Shown: positions 23,742 through 31,372 of the stretch, piece after piece
Layout of the letters: the number at the start of each line of letters is the position of its first letter
Position numbering within the stretch: position 1 is the stretch's first letter
From: Streptomyces cylindrosporus
GTDB lineage: Bacteria; Actinomycetota; Actinomycetes; Streptomycetales; Streptomycetaceae
Direction: 5' to 3'
DNA: 64,000 nt
Assembly: GCF_022698165.1 (NCBI RefSeq)
Contig: NZ_JALDAY010000014.1
Location: 124,001-188,000 of the forward strand
Position numbers and translations under genes: made by a program
The notes under the pieces: model-generated
Database searches by the model: none
Seen by the model: only the letters and a program-made list of their open reading frames with translations
Told to the model about the DNA's origin: nothing

Positions 23742-24311
23742 TCACCCGGGCCGCAGCCCCTCCGTGAGCAGCGACAGGTACCGGCGGACGTGCGACCCCC
23801 CGCCCTTCGCCAGCTCCGAGGCCGTGGCGACCCCGTGGGCCAGCCGCAGTACGTCGATCGGCTCCACGTCCCGGCGCAGCGTCCCCTCCTCCTGCGCCGC
23901 CCCGACCAGCCGCTCCGCCGCCGCCTTCATGTGCGTGGCGCAGGCGGTCAGTTCGACCCGGCTCCCGTCCGTGACCGCCGATCCCAGCAGGGACTTCAGC
24001 CCCCGCACCTCGGTCGTCCGCACACAGACCTCGTAGAGCCACTCCACCAGGGCCTCCCCGGGCGACAGTTCCTTCGCGATCTCGTCGGCCCGCTCCCCCA
24101 GCGCCTCGATGCGATCGACGTACGTGGCCTCCAACAGCGCCTGCCGCGTGGGGAAATGGCGATACAGCGTGCCCGACCCGACGCCCGCCCGCTTGGCGAT
24201 GTCGTCGAGGGACGCATTCTCCCCGTGCTCGGCGAAGGCCTCCGCCGCGGCCTTCAACAGCCGTTCGTAGTTGCGCCGAGCGTCCGCTCGCATGGGCTTG
24301 ACCTGCGCCAT
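23742..24311 (-). CDS. TetR-family regulator, divergent from an MFS efflux gene
   Basis: A 189-residue repressor. The N-terminal HTH (residues ~10-55) reads NYERLLKAAAEAFAEHG, DIAKRAGVGSGTLYRHFPTR. The C-terminal ligand domain is variable and holds a single Cys near TEVRGLKSLL and one in VELTACATHM. It is divergent from the MFS gene at 24472 across 160 bp with nested inverted repeats, the usual layout for a drug-sensing repressor of its own efflux pump. Confidence 0.92.
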   Translation of the reverse strand: MAQVKPMRADARRNYERLLKAAAEAFAEHGENASLDDIAKRAGVGSGTLYRHFPTRQALLEATYVDRIEALGERADEIAKELSPGEALVEWLYEVCVRTTEVRGLKSLLGSAVTDGSRVELTACATHMKAAAERLVGAAQEEGTLRRDVEPIDVLRLAHGVATASELAKGGGSHVRRYLSLLTEGLRPG

Positions 24312-24331
24312 TCAGATACTCCTTGCGAACC

Positions 24332-24378
24332 GGGGACTCTCTCCGTATCTTAGCGAGAGTTAAACGGAGACAGTCCCC
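24332..24378. promoter_or_regulatory. Nested inverted repeats between tetR and MFS genes, candidate operator
   Basis: Three concentric inverted repeats: GGGGACT/AGTCCCC (24332-24338 and 24372-24378), TCTCCGT/ACGGAGA (24340-24346 and 24364-24370) and ACTCTC/GAGAGT (24336-24341 and 24355-24360). The stretch is AT-richer than its surroundings and would let one TetR-type dimer pair control both directions. Confidence 0.55.
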
Positions 24379-24471
24379 GCTTTTCTTCGCGGGCCGCCCC
24401 GCCCTGCCCACATCCGTTGCTTCGTGCTGCCCGCACACATCCCACCGGGGACCTCGAAACGGGAGAACTCC

Positions 24472-25905
24472 ATGTCCACCCCGTCCATGACCACCGGCAC
24501 ACGCTCCGCCCCACCGGACCATCCGGCCCGGCTGGGCGCGGTCCTCCTCGTCATCGTCACCGCCTACCTGATGGTCGGCGTCGACTCCACCGTCGTCAAT
24601 GTCGCGCTGCCCGACATCCAGCACGACCTCGACTTCAGCCGCACCGGCCTGTCCTGGGTCCTCAACGCCTACACGCTCGCCTTCGGCGGACTGCTGCTGC
24701 TCGGCGGGCGCGTCGGCGACATCCTCGGCCGGCGCCGTACGCTCACCGCCGGCGTGCTGCTCTTCGCCGCCTCCTCCCTGCTCGGCGGGCTCGCCGCCGA
24801 CAGCGCCTGGCTGCTGGCGGCCCGCGCGCTGCAGGGCGTCGGCGCCGCCCTCACCGCGCCCTCCACCCTCGCCCTGATCACCACCAACTTCCCGGACGGC
24901 CCCCGCCGCCACCATGCCCTGGGCATCTACTCCTCCATGGCCGGCATAGGCGCCTCCGTCGGCCTGGTCCTCGGCGGCATGCTCACCTCCTGGGCGTCCT
25001 GGCGCTGGGCCCTGCTCATCAACGTCCCGATCGGCGCCGCGGTCGCCCTCGCCCTGCCCCGCTTCGTCACCGAGACCCCGCGCCACGCGGGCAAGTTCGA
25101 CGCGGCGGGCGCGCTCACCGGCACGGCGGGGATGACCTCGCTCGTCTACGCCTTCATCCGGGTCTCGGAGGCGGGCTGGAGCGACAGCCAGGCGATGCTC
25201 GGATTCAGTACGGCCGCCGCTCTGCTGGTCGCCTTCACCCTCGTCGAGTCCCGCGCACCCCAGCCGATCATGCCGCTGCGCCTCTTCTCCGACCGCAACC
25301 GCGCGGGCGGCTACGCGGGCGTCCTGCTGCTGCCCGCGGGCATGTTCGGCGCCTTCTACTTCCTCACCCTGATCAGTCAACAGGTGCTGGAATACAGCCC
25401 GTTGCGCGCCGGGTTCGCCTTCCTGCCCATGACCCTGGCGATGTTCACGACCGTGCGCTTCGTGCCGCGGCTGCTGCCCCGGTTCGGCGCCAAGCCGGTA
25501 CTGCTCACCGGCATGGCGCTGCTCGTGGTCGCCGCCGCGTGGCTGTGGCGCCTGGAACCCGGCGACGGGTACGCGGCCGGTCTGCTCGGTCCGCTGCTGC
25601 TGATGGGGGCCGGCGTCGGCCTGAGCTTCATGCCGCTCAACGCGACGATCCTGGCCCGCATCGAGCCGCACGAGGCGGGCGCGGCCTCGGGCCTGCTCCA
25701 GACCCTGCAGTGGCTCGGCGGCACGCTCGGACTGTCCGTCCTGGTCACGGTGTTCGGAACGGTGACCCGGCACGCGTCCGGCACCCCGGCGGAGGTGCTC
25801 ACCGAAGGCTCGGCGCGAGCCTTCGGTGTGGGCGCCCTGATCGCCGTGACCGCCCTGCTGGTGTGTGCGCTCGTGATCACCGGGCGGCGCAGGCCCGCCG
25901 CGTAG
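24472..25905 (+). CDS. MFS drug transporter, DHA2 (14-span) type
   Basis: A 477-residue exporter starting at ATG 24472 behind GGGAGAAC. Fourteen hydrophobic segments are visible. The DHA2 hallmarks are VGVDSTVVNVALPDIQ in helix 1 (motif D1), LLGGRVGDILGRRR (motif A) and the motif C-like GIGASVGLVLGG in helix 5. It likely pumps a toxic compound out with proton import, under the divergent TetR regulator. Substrate unknown. Confidence 0.92.
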   Translation: MSTPSMTTGTRSAPPDHPARLGAVLLVIVTAYLMVGVDSTVVNVALPDIQHDLDFSRTGLSWVLNAYTLAFGGLLLLGGRVGDILGRRRTLTAGVLLFAASSLLGGLAADSAWLLAARALQGVGAALTAPSTLALITTNFPDGPRRHHALGIYSSMAGIGASVGLVLGGMLTSWASWRWALLINVPIGAAVALALPRFVTETPRHAGKFDAAGALTGTAGMTSLVYAFIRVSEAGWSDSQAMLGFSTAAALLVAFTLVESRAPQPIMPLRLFSDRNRAGGYAGVLLLPAGMFGAFYFLTLISQQVLEYSPLRAGFAFLPMTLAMFTTVRFVPRLLPRFGAKPVLLTGMALLVVAAAWLWRLEPGDGYAAGLLGPLLLMGAGVGLSFMPLNATILARIEPHEAGAASGLLQTLQWLGGTLGLSVLVTVFGTVTRHASGTPAEVLTEGSARAFGVGALIAVTALLVCALVITGRRRPAA

Positions 25906-25909
25906 GTAC

Positions 25910-25938
25910 GGCACCGGACAAGGCGATCGCCCGGTGCC
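25910..25938. terminator. Terminator hairpin between MFS and acdS
   Basis: Stem GGCACCGG / CCGGTGCC with a 13-nt loop between convergent genes, stops at 25905 and 25945. Confidence 0.65.
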
Positions 25939-25944
25939 TGCCCG

Positions 25945-26961
25945 CTAGAACAGGGCGCTGTAGGCGTTGAGTGCGGGCTGGCCGCCCAGGTGGGCGTAGA
26001 GCACCGTGGAGTTCCGGTCGATCTCGCCGCGTTCGACCAGATCGACCATTCCGGCCATCGACTTCCCCTCGTACACGGGGTCGGTGACCATGCCCTCGGT
26101 GCGGGCGGCCAGCCGCATCGCCGCCAGGGTGGTCTCGTCGGGGATGCCGTAGATCCCGGCGTGGTACCGCTCGTCCAGCTCCACGTCCGCCTCGGTCAGC
26201 TCCCTCTTCACGCCGATGAGTTGGCCGGTGTTGTGGGCGATCCGGGCGATCTGCTCGCGGGTGGCGGCGGGCTTGGCCGAGGCGTCGATGCCGAGCACCC
26301 GGCGCCGCCGGCCGCCCGCCTCCTCCAGTGCGCGGAAGCCGGCGACCATGCCCGCCTGGGTCGACCCGGTCACCGAGCACACCACGACCGTGTCGAAGAA
26401 GACCCCCAACTCCCTCTCCTGATCTGCGACTTCATACGCCCAGCCGGCGAAGCCGAGGCCGCCGAGCGGGTGGTCGGAGGCGCCCGCCGGGATGGCGTAC
26501 GGCTTGCCGCCCGACTCCTCGACGTCCCTGAGCGCCTGCTCCCAGCTCTCCTTGAAACCGATGCCGAACCCGGCCTTGACCAGGCGTACGTCGGCTCCGG
26601 CGAGGCGGCTGAGCAGGATGTTGCCGACCTTGTCGTAGACCGAGTCGGGCCAGTCGACCCAACTCTCCTGGACCAGCACGCACTTGAGCCCGGCGCGGGC
26701 GGCGACGGCCGCGACCTGGCGGGTGTGGTTGGACTGGACGCCGCCGATCGACACGAGGGTGTCGCAGCCCTTGGCGAGGGCGTCGGCGACCAGGTACTCC
26801 AGCTTGCGGGTCTTGTTCCCGCCGTACGCGATCCCGGAGTTGCAGTCCTCGCGCTTGGCCCACAGGGCGGCGCCGCCGAGGTGTGCGGTGAGCCGCTCCA
26901 GCGGGTGCACCGGGGACGGGCCGAAGAGCAGGGGGTAACGGTCGTACGAGGAAAGGGACAT
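25945..26961 (-). CDS. acdS: 1-aminocyclopropane-1-carboxylate deaminase
   Basis: PLP enzyme that opens the ethylene precursor ACC to 2-oxobutyrate and ammonia. The 338-residue product has the PLP lysine at Lys50 (GGNKTRKLEY), Ser77 in VQSNHTRQ, the Tyr-Glu pair at about 297-298 (DPVYEGKSM) and Leu at about 325 in HLGGQPA. These correspond to the residues that separate true ACC deaminases from D-cysteine desulfhydrases. It is the second gene after a GntR regulator, 20 bp downstream. Such enzymes are typical of plant-associated bacteria, which agrees with the pectin genes in this window. Confidence 0.9.
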   Translation of the reverse strand: MSLSSYDRYPLLFGPSPVHPLERLTAHLGGAALWAKREDCNSGIAYGGNKTRKLEYLVADALAKGCDTLVSIGGVQSNHTRQVAAVAARAGLKCVLVQESWVDWPDSVYDKVGNILLSRLAGADVRLVKAGFGIGFKESWEQALRDVEESGGKPYAIPAGASDHPLGGLGFAGWAYEVADQERELGVFFDTVVVCSVTGSTQAGMVAGFRALEEAGGRRRRVLGIDASAKPAATREQIARIAHNTGQLIGVKRELTEADVELDERYHAGIYGIPDETTLAAMRLAARTEGMVTDPVYEGKSMAGMVDLVERGEIDRNSTVLYAHLGGQPALNAYSALF

Positions 26962-26980
26962 GGGTCCTCCCGGGGTGGGA

Positions 26981-27628
26981 TCAGTCGCCGTCGGCGAGGT
27001 CGGCGAGGGTGCGCCAGATCTCCGCGGTGACGCGGACCGCCTCGTCCACGCGGCCGGCCGCGCAGGCGTCGATCAGCTGCTCGTGCAGTCCGGCCGAACG
27101 GCAGTTGCCGCCCTCGCCGAAGCGGTGCCGCTCCAGCCGGCGGACGAGGGGGGTGTAGCGGGCCACGGTGGCGGCCGCCGCGTGGTTCCCTGCGACCCGC
27201 ACCAGCACGTCGTGGAGTTCGTCGTCGGCGCGCAGGGCCCCTTCGACGTCGCCGGAGTCGACGGCGGCCGCGAACCGCTCGTTGGCGGCGCGCATCGCCT
27301 GGACGTCCGCGTCGAGGAGGCGGGGCACGGCGACCCGGGTGGCCAGCTCGTGCATGGCCCCGACGACGGCGGCCGCGTCCCGTACGTCGGCGGCGTCGAC
27401 CGGCGTCACCCGGGTGTAGCTCTGCGGCTTGCTCTCCAGGAGTCCCTCGTCGACCAGCCGGGAGAAGGCCTCCCGCACGGGCGCCCGGGACAGCCCGAGC
27501 CGCTCGGCGAGGTCGGCGTCCCGCACCACCGCGCCCGGCTCGATCTCCCCGGCGACGATGGCGTCCCGGATGGCTTCGTAGGCGCGGTCCCTCAGCAGGG
27601 TGCGCCGGACGGGTCGTATGGACTCCAC
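26981..27628 (-). CDS. GntR-family (FCD) regulator upstream of acdS
   Basis: A 215-residue regulator: winged helix with VRDADLAERLGLSRAPVREAFSRLVDEGLLE (residues ~37-66) and an FCD helical domain ending DACAAGRVDEAVRVTAEI. GTG 27628 is the only in-frame start before the conserved part. There is no ribosome site, but TAACAT ends seven bases upstream, so the message may be leaderless. It heads the unit with acdS and probably controls it; ligand unknown. Confidence 0.9.
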   Translation of the reverse strand: MESIRPVRRTLLRDRAYEAIRDAIVAGEIEPGAVVRDADLAERLGLSRAPVREAFSRLVDEGLLESKPQSYTRVTPVDAADVRDAAAVVGAMHELATRVAVPRLLDADVQAMRAANERFAAAVDSGDVEGALRADDELHDVLVRVAGNHAAAATVARYTPLVRRLERHRFGEGGNCRSAGLHEQLIDACAAGRVDEAVRVTAEIWRTLADLADGD

Positions 27629-27668
27629 AACTGAAATGTTAGATGTCAGCCCCCTCGGGGGCAAGGGT

Positions 27669-27700
27669 GTGGCCCGCACCCCCGTAGAAGTGCGGGCCAC
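27669..27700. terminator. Terminator hairpin after the TROVE gene
   Basis: Perfect 11-bp stem GTGGCCCGCAC / GTGCGGGCCAC, loop 10 nt, about 12 bp past the stop of the minus-strand TROVE gene. Confidence 0.75.
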
Positions 27701-27711
27701 GATCGGGTGGC

Positions 27712-29292
27712 TCAGGCGGCCCAGGGCCAGTCGGCGTCCCGTGCCGCCTCCAGCAGCGGAACCATCCGGAAGGCCGCGTCCGTCAGGCCGCCGAAGGTGT
27801 GCCGGTTGGCGCTGCCGGACGGGCCGTGGCCCGCGCGGTACCCGGCGAGGTTCCAGGTGTAGACGGGCACCTTCGCCGGGACCTGCTCGGTCGGGTCGCC
27901 GTACCGGCTGTGGGCGTACTGCTCGTCGGTGACGATCAGCACCCGGTCCTGCCCCCGGTAGTGCGCGCGGACGGCACTGACGGTGTCGGTGCCGCCCAGG
28001 TCGCCGAAGCGCCCGAGGATCTTCAGGACCGACTCGCCCTTGCCGTAGCTCAGCCGCCGGCTGCTGGTGCCGAACTCGACGAGATCCGCGTGCTGCGCCC
28101 GCAGCGCGAGCGCCGTACCGAAGACCGCCGCCGCGTCGGCCCGGTTGAGCTGCGAGCGGTCCGACAGCGGTGCCCACATCGAGCCCGAGCGGTCGACGAG
28201 CACCAGCGTGCGGCCGGGCAGCGCGGGCACGTTGGCCAGCGAGTGGCCGAGCGCCTGCTCCAGCGGGTACGACCAGCGCAGCGACGGCGCGTGCTGGTAC
28301 GCGGCGAGGTACCGGAAGGGGAACTGCCGCGAGCGCGCGACCTCGGCCGGGTCACTGATCCTGGCCGCGACCAGGGCCGCGACCTCGTCCGAGACCCCGG
28401 CCTGGTCGAAGTTCCGCAGATTCCGTACGAGCGCCATCGCGCCCATGGACGGGATCACGGCCTCCCAGGCCGCCTTGTCCATCGGACCCTGCAGCCACCC
28501 GGCCAGTGCCTCCCAGGTGATACCGGCAGCCGCGAGCCGCTCCGCACCGCCCGGCGAGGTCACCACCGCACGCCGCTCGGCCGGCGGCAGCGCCATCAGC
28601 TCGCGGTGCGCGGTGAGCACGCGGTTCGACGCGGGCGGGAGCGCGGTGTCCGGGTTGTGCCGGCGGTCGAGGGCGTACCGGAACAGCTCGCCCTGCCACG
28701 GCTTGTCCGGGTCCGGGGCCGCGTGCACCAGGTTGAGGATGTCGCCGAACCGGTAGCCCTTGGACGCGGTGTCGTACTTCAGCAGCGACCTGCCGCTGTA
28801 GAGGCGGCGCACGGCGTCGGCGATCCCGCGCTTGACGGGCTTGGGGACGCTGCGGCCGTACATCGCCGTCCAGTACGCGAGGAACTCGCCGGGCTCGTCG
28901 GGGCGTTGCAGCACGGAGGCCACGACCTGGCGGCTTGCCGGGCCGGCGGTGGCGCCCGTGTCGAGGCGTGCCTTCACGTACTCGGCGGCACCGACGATCG
29001 AGGCGGTACGGAGGTTTCCCTCGCCGCGCAGCCAGCCGAGCAGGCCCGCGGTCCACTCCGGGTCCTCGACGGCGAGCCGCCGCACGAGCCGCGCGAACCG
29101 GTCGTCGCGGTCGGCGCCGGACTCGTAGAAGGTCTGCTGCGACACGAAGTTGGCGACGGCAAGCAGAAAAAGCTCGGAACGCGCGTCGCGCTCACGGCCG
29201 CGGCCGCCCTCATAGGAACGGAGAATGCGGCCGGTGGAGGTGACACGCGAAGTGGGCTGCGCACGGGCGGCCTTGCTGTTGAATCGCGTCAT
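27712..29292 (-). CDS. rsr: TROVE/vWA protein, bacterial Ro60 orthologue (Rsr)
   Basis: RNA-binding ring protein of 526 residues, orthologous to Ro60, which binds Y RNAs and structured RNAs and in bacteria works with exonucleases in RNA decay and stress recovery. ATG 29292 has GGGGGAA in front. The TROVE HEAT-like domain fills residues ~1-345 (ELFLLAVANFVSQQTFYESG, RHNPDTALPPASNRVLTAHRELM). The C-terminal von Willebrand A domain has the metal site DRSGSM at about 367, the Thr in GGTDTV and Asp in IVTDEQY, so the MIDAS is intact. Directly upstream, on the same strand, is a tRNA-like RNA that I assign as its Y RNA. Confidence 0.95.
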   Translation of the reverse strand: MTRFNSKAARAQPTSRVTSTGRILRSYEGGRGRERDARSELFLLAVANFVSQQTFYESGADRDDRFARLVRRLAVEDPEWTAGLLGWLRGEGNLRTASIVGAAEYVKARLDTGATAGPASRQVVASVLQRPDEPGEFLAYWTAMYGRSVPKPVKRGIADAVRRLYSGRSLLKYDTASKGYRFGDILNLVHAAPDPDKPWQGELFRYALDRRHNPDTALPPASNRVLTAHRELMALPPAERRAVVTSPGGAERLAAAGITWEALAGWLQGPMDKAAWEAVIPSMGAMALVRNLRNFDQAGVSDEVAALVAARISDPAEVARSRQFPFRYLAAYQHAPSLRWSYPLEQALGHSLANVPALPGRTLVLVDRSGSMWAPLSDRSQLNRADAAAVFGTALALRAQHADLVEFGTSSRRLSYGKGESVLKILGRFGDLGGTDTVSAVRAHYRGQDRVLIVTDEQYAHSRYGDPTEQVPAKVPVYTWNLAGYRAGHGPSGSANRHTFGGLTDAAFRMVPLLEAARDADWPWAA

Positions 29293-29369
29293 GGTGAATT
29301 CCCCCGAATTCCGGACCGTTTCGGAGGGAGACGCAGCAAAGGGAACACCATGAACTGCGCCCCCCGAGA

Positions 29370-29560
29370 TCAAATGCTTCGCACCGGGAGGTGCATTGAG
29401 TTTTGGTGTCCAGAGATCGAGGTCGGCGGAACCGACGTAGGTGCTCTAACCCCTGAGCTACACCGGCCTGTTGTACCGGTGGCGGGACTCGAACCCGCGG
29501 CCGCCCCATTATGAGTGGAAGTAGGTCCTGCCTTCGCACCTGGACGTGCACAACTTTAGG
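29370..29560 (-). ncRNA. yrlA: Y RNA of the YrlA type with circularly permuted tRNA-like domain
   Basis: Between phoX-like and rsr genes, on their strand, are tRNA parts in permuted order. First comes a T arm (29482-29498: 5-bp stem, loop TTCGAGT). Next is a 6-bp acceptor-like stem CACCGG/CCGGTG (29461-29466 with 29476-29481) closed by a 9-nt loop instead of free ends. Then comes TA plus a standard D arm, GCTC-AGGGGTTA-GAGC (29442-29460). A further hairpin GTCGG-TTCCG-CCGAC follows (29422-29436). The arms are carried on an outer stem that includes GTCCAG/CTGGAC (29540-29545 with 29408-29413), and GGTGCGAAG occurs on both flanks. This matches published YrlA RNAs, which bind Rsr at the stem and mimic tRNA at the other end. 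Ends are approximate. An annotation program could call it an odd tRNA, but no anticodon arm exists in the right place. Confidence 0.85.
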
Positions 29561-29605
29561 AGGACGGCCGCGGGTCGAGCGAACGAATTAAATCACCGAC
29601 GAAAA

Positions 29606-31045
29606 TCAGCCGCGCTTCTGGCGCTTCCAGGGACCGGTGATGGCGAGCATGATGCCCGGCTCCTGGATGTTGGCGAACAGGGTGCTGCCGTCGGGCGAGA
29701 AGGTGACCCCGGTGAACTCGCTGTACTCGGGCTCCGCCTCGGTGCCGAGGTTGAGCTCGTTACGGGCGATGGGGTAGGTACGGCCGCTGTCGGTGGCGCC
29801 GAACAGGTGCTGAAGGCCCTCGCCGTCCTCGGCGATGACGAGCCCGCCGTACGGGGAGACGGTGATGTTGTCGGGACCGTCGAAGTTGCCCTCGACCGAC
29901 GGGTCGGGGTTGACGCCGATGAGGACCTTCAGCGTCAGGGTCCGGCGCTTGGGGTCGTAGAACCACACCGCGCCGTCGTGCTGGACGGGGCTCTCCTCAC
30001 GGGCGTACGAGGAGACGATGTACGCACCGCCGTCGCCCCACCACATGCCCTCCAGCTTGCGGGCACGGGTGACCTGCCCGGCGGCGAACTGCTTGCGCAC
30101 GGAGGTGGTCTTCGCGTCCCGGTCGGGAACGTCGACCCAGTCCACGCCGTAGACCGTGCCGATCTTCGTGGCGCGGGAGAGGTCGTCGACGAACTGGCCG
30201 CCGGAGTCGAAGCACTTGAAGGCCTGCAGTACGCCCGCGTCGTCGGCGAGGGTGCGCAGCTTGCCGCGGCCGTGGCGGAAGCCCTCCGGCGGGGTCCAGC
30301 GGTACAGCAGCCCGTTCGGGGTCGCCGCGTCCTCGGTCAGGTACAGGTGCCCGCGCTTGGGGTCGACGACGACGGCCTCGTGGGCGTACCGCCCGAGCGC
30401 CTTGACGGGCTTCGGCCCACGGTTGGCCCGACGGTCCTCGGGATCGACCTCGAAGACGTACCCGTGATCCTTGGTCATGCCGTTCTGGCCGGCCTTGTCC
30501 TCGGTCTCCTCGCAGGTGAGCCAGGTGCCCCAAGGGGTGTTGCCGCCCGCGCAGTTGGTGGAGGTGCCGGCGATGCCGACCCACTCGGCGACGTGGTCGC
30601 GGCGCACCTCGACGACCGTGCAGCCGCCGGACGCGGCGGGGTCGTAGACCAGGCCCTCGGTCAGCGGGACCGGGTACTTCCAGTTCGCCCGCGGGCCCTT
30701 GAGCTCGTGGTTGTTGACGAGGAGGGTGGCGCCGCGGGGCCCGTCGAAGGTGGACGTGCCGTCGTGGTTGGAGGGCGTGAACTCGCCCGACTCCAGCTTG
30801 GTCTTGCCGCTGTACGTGATGATCCGGTACTTGAAGCCGGCCGGGAGGGCGAGGATGCCGTTCGGGTCGGAGATCAGCGGCCCGTACCCGACGCCGTGCC
30901 CGTCCGCCGAGTGCTCTGCGCCTTCCGTCTCCGTGGACGCAAGGGCGTTGGGGGCGGTGGCGAGGGCGCCGACGCTGCCCGCCAGGGCGACCCCGGCACC
31001 GGTGATCGCGGATTTCCTGGCGAAGTCCCTGCGAGTGAGCGACAT
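29606..31045 (-). CDS. phoX: PhoX-family (DUF839) alkaline phosphatase, Tat-exported
   Basis: A 479-residue secreted phosphatase-type beta-propeller. The N-terminus SLTRRDFARKSAITGAGVAL is a classic twin-arginine signal. The mature part has DUF839 features: LVNNHELKGPRANW, GTSTNCAGGNTPWGTWLTCEE and GRYAHEAVVVDP, with acidic residues suited to calcium/iron binding as in PhoX. It should release phosphate from organic esters outside the cell. A PHO box stands about 70 bp upstream of the start, supporting PhoP control. The gene ends 46 bp before the Y RNA region. Confidence 0.88.
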   Translation of the reverse strand: MSLTRRDFARKSAITGAGVALAGSVGALATAPNALASTETEGAEHSADGHGVGYGPLISDPNGILALPAGFKYRIITYSGKTKLESGEFTPSNHDGTSTFDGPRGATLLVNNHELKGPRANWKYPVPLTEGLVYDPAASGGCTVVEVRRDHVAEWVGIAGTSTNCAGGNTPWGTWLTCEETEDKAGQNGMTKDHGYVFEVDPEDRRANRGPKPVKALGRYAHEAVVVDPKRGHLYLTEDAATPNGLLYRWTPPEGFRHGRGKLRTLADDAGVLQAFKCFDSGGQFVDDLSRATKIGTVYGVDWVDVPDRDAKTTSVRKQFAAGQVTRARKLEGMWWGDGGAYIVSSYAREESPVQHDGAVWFYDPKRRTLTLKVLIGVNPDPSVEGNFDGPDNITVSPYGGLVIAEDGEGLQHLFGATDSGRTYPIARNELNLGTEAEPEYSEFTGVTFSPDGSTLFANIQEPGIMLAITGPWKRQKRG

Positions 31046-31115
31046 GGTGTCTCCTGTGACGCGGTGGGTGTGCCGTGGAGGGTGGCGGACCTCGGGTCGG
31101 CGACACCGTCCCGCT

Positions 31116-31137
31116 CACGACTGAACGGGGGTTGAAC
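31116..31137 (-). promoter_or_regulatory. PHO box upstream of the PhoX-family gene
   Basis: On the minus strand two successive 11-mers read GTTCAACCCCC and GTTCAGTCGTG, the direct-repeat pattern (GTTCACC-like every 11 bp) bound by PhoP in Streptomyces. It lies about 70 bp upstream of the phosphatase start, the usual place for activation under phosphate starvation. The rest of the 31046-31372 gap holds the hairpin at 31239-31269 and nothing else I can name. Confidence 0.65.
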
Positions 31138-31238
31138 ACCGGGCGACTTCATGCCTCGCAGTTCCATGAATCCGTACGCACCCGACCACGGGAACCAAAA
31201 GTCTCCCCGGTTCGGGTAATGCCGTACAGCACCGGACC

Positions 31239-31269
31239 GTGGTGGCGCGGACCCCCGTCGCGCCACCAC
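31239..31269. terminator. Terminator hairpin after the cyclase-like gene
   Basis: Perfect 11-bp stem GTGGTGGCGCG / CGCGCCACCAC, loop 9 nt, about 100 bp past the stop of the minus-strand gene at 31373. Confidence 0.6.
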
Positions 31270-31372
31270 GTACCAGCAGAGTGCCCCGCCCCCGGCCGGA
31301 CCCGGTCATCGCCCGTCACCTGACGGGGAGGCTCCGGCGCGAAAGGGAGGACACATGGGCGCATACGGGGGC

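Noticed and set aside
23545..25914. Minus-strand open frame of about 789 codons opposite the DHA2 transporter
   Set aside because: Composition is Gly/Arg/Glu shadow; the plus strand has a full 14-span transporter and the TetR gene uses another frame.
29401..29520. Ordinary tRNA gene
   Set aside because: T arm precedes D arm, the acceptor-like stem is closed by a loop and there is no anticodon arm at the right place; a permuted YrlA RNA fits better.
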